Source: a virus. Taken from it: 24,464 nucleotides of DNA. The stretch covers positions 1-24,464 of the IMG/VR virus record IMGVR_UViG_3300021356_000160. One strand, given 5' to 3'. Made by a program: the position numbers and the translations under genes. The notes under the pieces were generated by a model. The model saw only the letters and a list, made by a program, of their open reading frames with translations, had not been told where the DNA came from and did no database searches. Shown here one piece after another: positions 9,701 through 18,700 of this stretch. Numbering within the stretch: the stretch's first letter is position 1; each line of letters opens with the position of its first letter.

Positions 9701-12700
9701 TGTTAACTGTTAGAGAGAACTCTTTTTCTTTTCCAGTAAATTGTTGACCAATATCATCATACAAATAATTCTGGGAATAGGCCTCTGATGAAGATCCTCT
9801 TGTTCCAGATCTGAGGAAGACTCTTCCATTAAACGAAGATGATGTAGTTATTCCAGTCCAATCTCTAGAGTCTGGTGGATTTGTCGGCAATTCAACGGGA
9901 TTCAGTCCACTGGGAGCTTCAGCAAAGTTTACATAGTTATCAACAATATTATACCCACCTCTGAGTTTAGTGACTAGAGATCCTGTATCATGACCCACGA
10001 TTGGAGTTCCCAACCATCCTCTTTGAACCCTAACAGCATTGGTACTTCCGATACCAACACCAAGAATTTTCATGATCTCTCCAGTGTCAGCCGCTCCAAC
10101 TCTAACATAATCTGCGCCAAAGAATGATGTTATTCCTGAGAATCTAAGAAGATCTGTATTCCTAATTGCACCTTCTGATATGAATGTTGTAACCGAAGTT
10201 CCTGCAACGGGTGATTGAATAACATTATCAATTGAGAATATAACCTTTTGGTTTTGATTTTTAGAAGTAAAACTATGCGATGTTCCAACACCAACACTAG
10301 TCAAATCAAGAGGAACTGCAATTGCTTTAAGAGCGTCTTCTGCAGATCTTGCTAATTTGATTTTACTATCACTTTGCTTAATAACAAATACGGATGTTGG
10401 TAATTGAGTTGTAGATCCAACTCCAACGAAAGTAGTTCTAGCAATACCGATAGCGTGAGTTCCAATTCCAGTGGAAGGTGCATATACAACTTCCTCACCA
10501 GTTACAAAGAAGTGATCGGGTATGGTGATAGTGTTACTTGATAAGTCAACAACATTTGTTGAAGATCCATCAACAACTCTTCTAAACACATCAAGAGACT
10601 TGTGTTGGATATTAAATTGCCTCTTAACGCTATTTTGAGTTCCTGTATATACTGCATCTGAGTTCTGAATTGCTGCATTACCAAAATCGATTTCAGATTC
10701 TCCACCAACAACTCTTCCACCAGGACTTGGAGATTCATTGGTTTCAGGTCTCATGGCATTCATGTAAGTTTTTACTTCAATATCTGCACCAGCATCTGGT
10801 GTAAAAGTTACTTCGGTATAATTTGATCCATCACCTGCTCTTCTTGCGCTGATTGTGCCAAGTCCTACAAAAGCACCAGATCCAATCTGAGTATTGCCAT
10901 ACTCGACAATTTGGACATTTTCGGGATCTTCGTCATTATAATCATCAATAATCAGAACTTCAGACACCTCATATCTGCCATTTGTTGTATCAGATACCTG
11001 AACAAAACAATACGCTGCATCATATGCATCACTATAACTTGCAATTCCTACAGCTACTGGCATTGTTGTTGATCCAATAGAAGTAGATTTGGCCTCAATA
11101 GAACTATGTGTAAGTTCATATGTACCAATTCCAGTATATCCCTCAGAGGACAATCCGACAGTTATTGTATTAACACTTGCAGTGGTTAGTCCTGCAATAG
11201 GAGTGTAAGTCACTCTTATATCACTTCCACTAATAGAGGCACCAAATGTTCCTATATTTGATCCAGTTGAATATGCATCTGTTGAATGTATTGTTAGTTG
11301 ACCATATTCCATCAATTGAACATCTGTTCCATCATGAACCAAAGTCAATTCGTCATATTCGACAGAACCATCGCTAGCTTCAACATTGACAAGTATTTTT
11401 GCTGATCTAGATCCAGAAGTGGTTGTTCCAATACCTGCCATAGTTACAATTGTTGTCTCCGCACCGCCAGCCATTTGAACAACTGATGATGCAATACTAA
11501 CCAATCCACCAGGGAAATCTGTTGCTGTTGACTCTCCAATAACAGTGCTGCCAACAGAAATATATTCTTGTGTAGTGGTAACACCTAAAGTATTAGTATC
11601 AATGTTATATGAGAACAATCTTACATTATAATTGTTAAGTTCAAATTTATTTGGGAAGAATTGTAAAACAGATTCTGCACCTTCAATTACTGAATCAAAA
11701 GATCCAAGATCAAGAACTGTATCAAGTGCTCCGTATTGGTTGATCATTGCAAATCCACGCCCAGTGTCATAGAGGGCATTGACAAGCATAATCTGCCTTT
11801 CGCCAGTAAATAATCTATCTTGAATATATGCTATGAATTTTTGAGCTCTGTTGTTACCCAATCTTCCCCTAAAAACTTCTTCAAATTTAGTGGTTCTAGC
11901 ATTATTATTAAATTCGTCACTAAAATCATCTACAGAAAGAACTCTATTTCCAACTGATTCTGCATAGTCCTGAAGAATTCTTGTGCTAAATGAAATTTCA
12001 TCAGAATAATCTCTAAGACTTCCTCTTAGGAAATTTTCAGATACTAAATCAAAATTATTAACACAATTTAAGTCAGCTACACTTTGTAGATTGAATATTA
12101 AATCAACACTTTGATCTGTAACTGGCCTCAAAGTGGTTTGAGATGTTCTGGGGAGATTAGACTCAATATCGAGACTTGCAAATTTTCTAAATCCAGCAGC
12201 ATGATTTAATTGGGATACAACATCTTCCCATTCCTCTAACGGAACTTGTGACTTAATAGAATATGAGAAATTTTGATAATATTCATTATCATGTATTCTT
12301 TGAGACTCATTATTTAAAAATCCCTTATCATATTCCCAACCATTATTTACGAGAGAGAAATAATCTACATCATAAGTAGTTTCAAAAGAAATTTTTTCTT
12401 TAATTAAACCCTTTTTTCCGGTTTGATCTGATTTAATAATATCTCCAACTACAAAATCTTCTGAACTTTCAACGGTCAAATATTTGTTTTCTGCGTCCCA
12501 CTCAAATACATCCGCAGATTGATTTCCATTGTTGACACTTTCTCCCGCTTCAAAAATATTTGCTCTTAATGTAGAGTCAAATTGTGGGAAATCCCTCTCT
12601 CTAACTAAAATTGCTGATGAGTTTTTAGCATCAAATTTACCAGTTGTTTGTCCCGATGAAACCTGCCCAGCCATGCTATAAGTAACAACACCAACAGAAC

Positions 12701-15700
12701 CTAAGTTCTGGAATACCTCAGTAATTTCAAATCTAACATAATCATAATTTTCAGAATTAAATCCTAATGCAGTTGATCCAATACCAACACTGACATTTTC
12801 TACAAGAACTTTATCACCAACTTCAAGTGGGAAAGTATCATTTGTGCTAAACGCATCTTTAAGATTTACTGTTACTTCTTCAGTAACATCATCATATGTA
12901 AAGTTCTTTGCTCTAATGCCATTGGGGTTTCCAACAGGAATGATTGTTGGATCAACATTTGACAGATTATTGGTATTTTGTAGAATCTCTACTTCATTTT
13001 TATCTAAAGGATACCTTAGTTTTACATCAATAATTTCTTTTTTAGTTTTTCCATCAAGAACAACTAAACTTGGAGCAGTGTTGTATCCTCTACCCAAAGA
13101 AGTAATTCCAATAGATTCAAATCCAGTTAATGGTTCAATTCTAAATGTTTGTGGAAGTTTGGCTGTAGGTCTAAGTGTGAAATCTGATGAATAATCAAAT
13201 CCAATATTTGTTAATGAAATTGACTCGACTTTACCTATCGTAGTGCTAGATGGCTCTAATAACGCTCCACTACCAAGAGAACTTGAAATGGTTGAAATGC
13301 CAGGAATTATTTCATACCCATTACCCTTATTTGTTACAGAAACCTCAGTTATAGAACCATATGCAGTAGGTGAATTTGTTGTATAAGATAATTTTGATAC
13401 ATTATTTGCGTATGATGATAATTCAGGAACTTCTCTAAGATTATATGTGAAGTCATTATCACCAGAAACTGTTATTTCATGAGAACCAGAATACTTACTG
13501 TTTTGAATTGTAAGTTTATTTGATGGGGAATCATCATCTTCTCGAATTTCTTTATTGACGGGTAAATTGCTAAGATCTTTAATTGGAGATAATCTATAAT
13601 AAAGTATTTCTGGCGTATTCTCTTTTATTCTAAGAGTAACTCTGGCATCAGTTGTTACACCAACATCCCCTGTTTTTGTTACATCAAAAGATCCGTCGTC
13701 ATTAAGAGATCCAGTACCAAAATATTCATTATTAAAGTTTTCATCTGTATAGAATTTTAAGTCAAACGCTGGGAAGGATGTTGCATTTTGGGTATAAGAT
13801 AAAGTACTATCAGATACATTAAAGTTTACGACTGAATTTTTATATAATTTTATTTGTGGATTTACTGGATAAATTTCTCCACTAGACGCCGTACTAATGG
13901 CAACAAAATTGGGAAGACTTTTTGTTACTTGGAATTTATCATTTGTTAATTGGATCGTATCCTTATCAACAACATAAACAAAATACTCTTTGTCAGTTTC
14001 TAATCCTCCAGATGGAGAATCTGCTATATGAATTATTTTTTGACCAGTTTCCAGTCCATGATCACTGAGACTTATTGAACTTCTTGATCCAGTTGCACTT
14101 GTGGCGGTTGTTATTCCACCAGAAGTGAAAGCCAGACCAGTAATTATGGATTTTCTATTTGCCTTATTATAGAAAACATTAATCGATGTTGAATTCTCTG
14201 GGCTAACATTGATATTGACAGTATCTTCATTTAATAATCCATGAGTTCCTGCAGTAGATACAGTTACTAGATTTTTTTCAACTTTTCCTTTAATGACTGG
14301 ATATGTTGTTTTAAGACTATGGTATGTGCCAGTTCCTATTCCAAGGAAGTATACAAGACCTTGATGTAAGGTAGTATCTGCAACTCCAACAAATGAACCT
14401 GTGGATCCAATACCAATTTTTACTGTAGAAAGTCCAATAAAATCAACACCAAGATCTGCTACAAATAGTGACGAGTGTTGATTGAGGAGAGTGGTATCAG
14501 GATCTGTAACACCATTGCCAACTATGGAATGAGTTGCTATTCCAATAGAATCTCCTCCATTTGTTTGATAAGTTACAACATCTCCTGTTCTTAATCTATG
14601 GTTAGGTAAATAAATTGCTCTAGTTTCAACAAAAATTTGAGTTTTTCCAGACCCTGGATTTGAAATTGATAAAGTTGTTCCAATTCCAACTGATATACTA
14701 CCACTTTGAGCTAAACCCACTGCTTCAGATGGGTTAAAATATAACTCTTTATTAATTTTACTTGAAATACTGGTATTAATACCAGTATTGAATACAATTC
14801 TTCTTGGTAGAGATCTTAAACTTGTTGATTCGGTATGAGAAGTGCCAACTGTAGAATTTTCTTGTCTTAAAACTCTAATTCTTGATGAAAATCTATCAAC
14901 ATTTAAAATTCTAACATTTTCGTTGCCTATTTTAAAAATATCATTTTCAGACATTCCTAAATCACCTGCAACTGAGAAATAGGTTACAATTCCTGTAGCA
15001 CCAATATTATCAACTGCTTTGGTAAGAGATAATCCTGTTGTATTCACTCCAACAGAAACAAAGTCTCTCAGTTCTGATGTCGTAGTTGTTAATCCGGATA
15101 TGGTAACAATATCACGATTAATTAATCCGTGCGAAGCAGTGTTTATCCCCAATACTTGGTTTGAACCTAGTTTATAAAATTCAAAATTGTTTAAAGTAAT
15201 TGTATCAACGCTTATTGTACTGATTCCTTGACCAGAAACTTGATTAACTACTCCACTTGGGACGAATGAATTATTTTCTTGCTTTTTAAAGACAATCCTA
15301 TCCCCAACTTGATAATTTTGTCCACCTGTTAAGATTCCTATTGAATCTACAGAACCTTTTTTAACAAACTTAAGTTTTGATTCTTGTTCAACTTCTCTAT
15401 AAGACTGCTTTATGTAATCATATCCACTATAATCATTTTCTAAAGAATATGGATGCGTATTACGAGCCCAGGAAGTTTCGTTCAGATCAATGCTGTCTTG
15501 TCTAGATGCTGGATTAAAGTTAAAAGAGTTTGGAATCGAATAAAAACTATCTCCAACTAAGTATGGGAATTTTGGTTGTTTGTAATTTTTAAAGATACCA
15601 TCTCCAGACGCAACAATATCAATGGTTGAAAAATATGCATATACTCCATTTGGGTACTCTGGAGTAACGCAAAATCTTCCATTATGCTTATCAAGAAAAG

Positions 15701-18700
15701 ACTCATCAGTGCTCTCTAACCACAGAAAATCTTCAATAAAAAATTCTGGAGGAAATTCACTTGTTGGTGGTCTAGTCGTCTTTAAATTTAAAGTATATCC
15801 AGACTTCATCTGAACTACTGTTCCACCAGATTTTGTAGAATATCCATATGGACCATAAATTGGATTTCCATCATAGGCCCATCCAATTATGGGAGAGTGT
15901 GCATCTGAAGTGCCTTCAGACCCATTTATTAAAGTTAAATCTTTTTTGCCAAATAAAGTTTTTCCATCAGATGATGACCCATATAAAACAGACCTCAATG
16001 TTCTGGGTGCATATACATAACTACACTGCAATCCAGATCCAGATACGGGTGTTGATATAAAAACATCATCCGCAGTTATTGATGGTAGATTTTTTCTAAA
16101 TTTATTAACTGTCCATTGCTGAATATTTGGTTTAAAGGTGGCATTTTTTCCTGATGATACTACATCTATAGATGTAGTGGAAGATCCATATCCAACTCCA
16201 GAATTTGCAATGTTTATTGAAACAATATTGCCCAAAGAATTTAATTCTGGGATAAGTACAGCCCCAGTACCAATTCCAAGAACTTTAATTTCTGGTGCAG
16301 AGTTGTAATCTGTTCCTGCAGCTCCAATTACAACATCAGTAATTCTTCCATTGGTTATAATAGGAGTTATCTCTCCACCTCTTCCAGAATTTAAATCTAA
16401 AAGAGGAGGCCTTTCATAATTCAATATATTGGTAACTCCATATCCAACACCATTATTTTCTAAGAAAATATCTACAATTTCTCCTCTAACAATTGGTTGA
16501 ATTTGAGCTTCAAAAGTCTTTCCTTCAATTGTACCAATTCCTAGATTTCCTGTGATTGATACCAATATATCTTGATAATTAAAAGTATGAGTTCCGGACC
16601 CAATATTACTAAAGTTTTGATATTGCTTAGTTTTATAATAGAAATCCGACTGAGTTGTTCCAACACCAACTGCAGATAATTTGAATTGATCTTCATTTAC
16701 AACTGTTACATAATATTCTGAAGAATTTGTCAGTCCACCTATCGCATTTCCGGTAGTAGTATATTTTAAAATTTCTCCACTATCATACCCATGGGATTTA
16801 ATGTTGATTAAATTTGAAGATGTGCTTACTCCAGCAGAGTCGCAGTTAGTTTTTCTATTTTTATACCCACTACCACTATTTGTTACGACAATAGAACTTA
16901 CTACTGATTTTCCTTCCAAAGAATTAAGTGAATGAATTCCTTCACCAAAATCAGTAAATCCAACTGTTCCTAATCCAACAGAAGATTCGCTTAAATTATT
17001 ATGTAAAGTTATTGTGTAGTTATTAACAACATTTACATAATAAGTAGCATCTGTATTAAGTCCAACAAGTGCTTTTTTCCCAAAAGTTTTATAAACTACC
17101 TTTTCGCCTGTTCTAAATTTATGTGTTGTAGAAAACCCAATAGTAGATGTATCAACACCAATTCTGGCAGAACCTATACCACTAGCATCAAAGGTGACAT
17201 TGTGGGGCACTGTGACCATCTTAGCTTCAGCTGTAGCACCTTCACCAGATCCTCCTGAGATTTTAACTGTTGGAGTATTAAGATAATCAAACCCTGAGTC
17301 AATAACTCTAATTTCTTTTAAATTTCCTTCAACAGCACAGAATCCAGTAGCTCCAGAACCGACTGAATCAGTTATTCCTAAAACAGGAGGATTTATCACA
17401 TCATAATCTTCTCCCCCATTGGCAACTAAGACAGAAGATACTTCTCCATAAAAACACTTATCTGTTGATTTATAGTTTAGAACTTCAACTCCATTAATTA
17501 AAATGCCACTGTATCCTGGGTAGGTTTTATATTCTTTTCTGTCTTTAGATGGAGATTTTACTTCTCTGAATATTTTTTGTGGTTCAATTTTTCTTTCACT
17601 AAATTCTGCTTTTTCAAAATCATTACTCGTGATGGTTACGGTGTCACTAGAACCCTCAACTTCTACAAAAATGCCATTGTGAATATTTGCTCTACTTCTA
17701 GCTAACTTAATAGTTGTATCACTAACTCGTTTGACAAAATAAATTCCTTCATCAAATAAAGAACTAATAACAAATTCTTGATCAATCCTTACACCATTAG
17801 CTAAAGTTCTCTCAACAGAACCTTTTTGTGGAGTATATTTAATTCTATCTCCAGTGTATAAATTGTGATCTACTCCCGATACAATTTGAATATCAGTGCT
17901 TCCAACAACAAATGTTCCTGAAATAGTAAATTTTTGAATAGTTGGATCTAATTTTACGTCAGAATCTGCAGGTAATGAAGATGATGCTACAAGGATTTTA
18001 GATGACTTTGGATCATCGACAATTATATCATGTGGAAATGGTGTGTGCTTTGCTCCAACCATTCTAACACCTGTTTCTGGATGTTCATGATATGGGCCAT
18101 AGTATGGTTTTCCATTAACAAATCCAACATCTGGTTTTACATAAACATTTTGAATATTTGCTGTTAATGAATTTAAGTTGGTGTGTATATTTGAATCAAC
18201 TTTTATTATTTTTCTAGTTACTTTTGATATAATAGAAGCATCAGATATTCCAGTTCCTCTAAAAATGCATGTATTATTACTAAAAACATCAGTGACTACA
18301 AATTCATCTGGCAATATTTGATTATTACGATCTGTTAGAGTCAATAAATCCCCTATTCTAAGGATGTGATTATCTTTTGTTACCAATTTATAGGTATTGT
18401 TTGAAGCATCAACTAGAATAAGACTTTCGACCTCATAGTATTGAGCAGTATTGAATATCCAGTGATTTTCTTTTATAGACTCTCCCGGTTTTCCTAAAGT
18501 TTTTATTTTTACTTTAGAGTCTTTTTTCTGATAATATGTATTTGCAGGAATGCGAATACCGTTAAGAACAGATCTAATTTTTACTCTAACACCATTATCG
18601 GTGGGACTTCCAACATATGCAAAGGTATTTTGATCAATGGATGTGCCATCTTTTACATTTCCAGTAATTCCAGTAACATCAATATCTAAAAACTGGTTTA

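Noticed and set aside
10502-10738. Minus-strand 78-aa frame inside the giant gene
   Set aside because: It is an out-of-frame shadow of the segment after the duplicated module; the giant frame continues uninterrupted through it.
12844-13194. Plus-strand frame of 116 aa opposite the giant gene
   Set aside because: It is antisense to conserved-pattern coding sequence, without a start context; the same holds for the plus-strand frames at 6831-7142, 9369-9608, 15622-15813 and 15848-16060.
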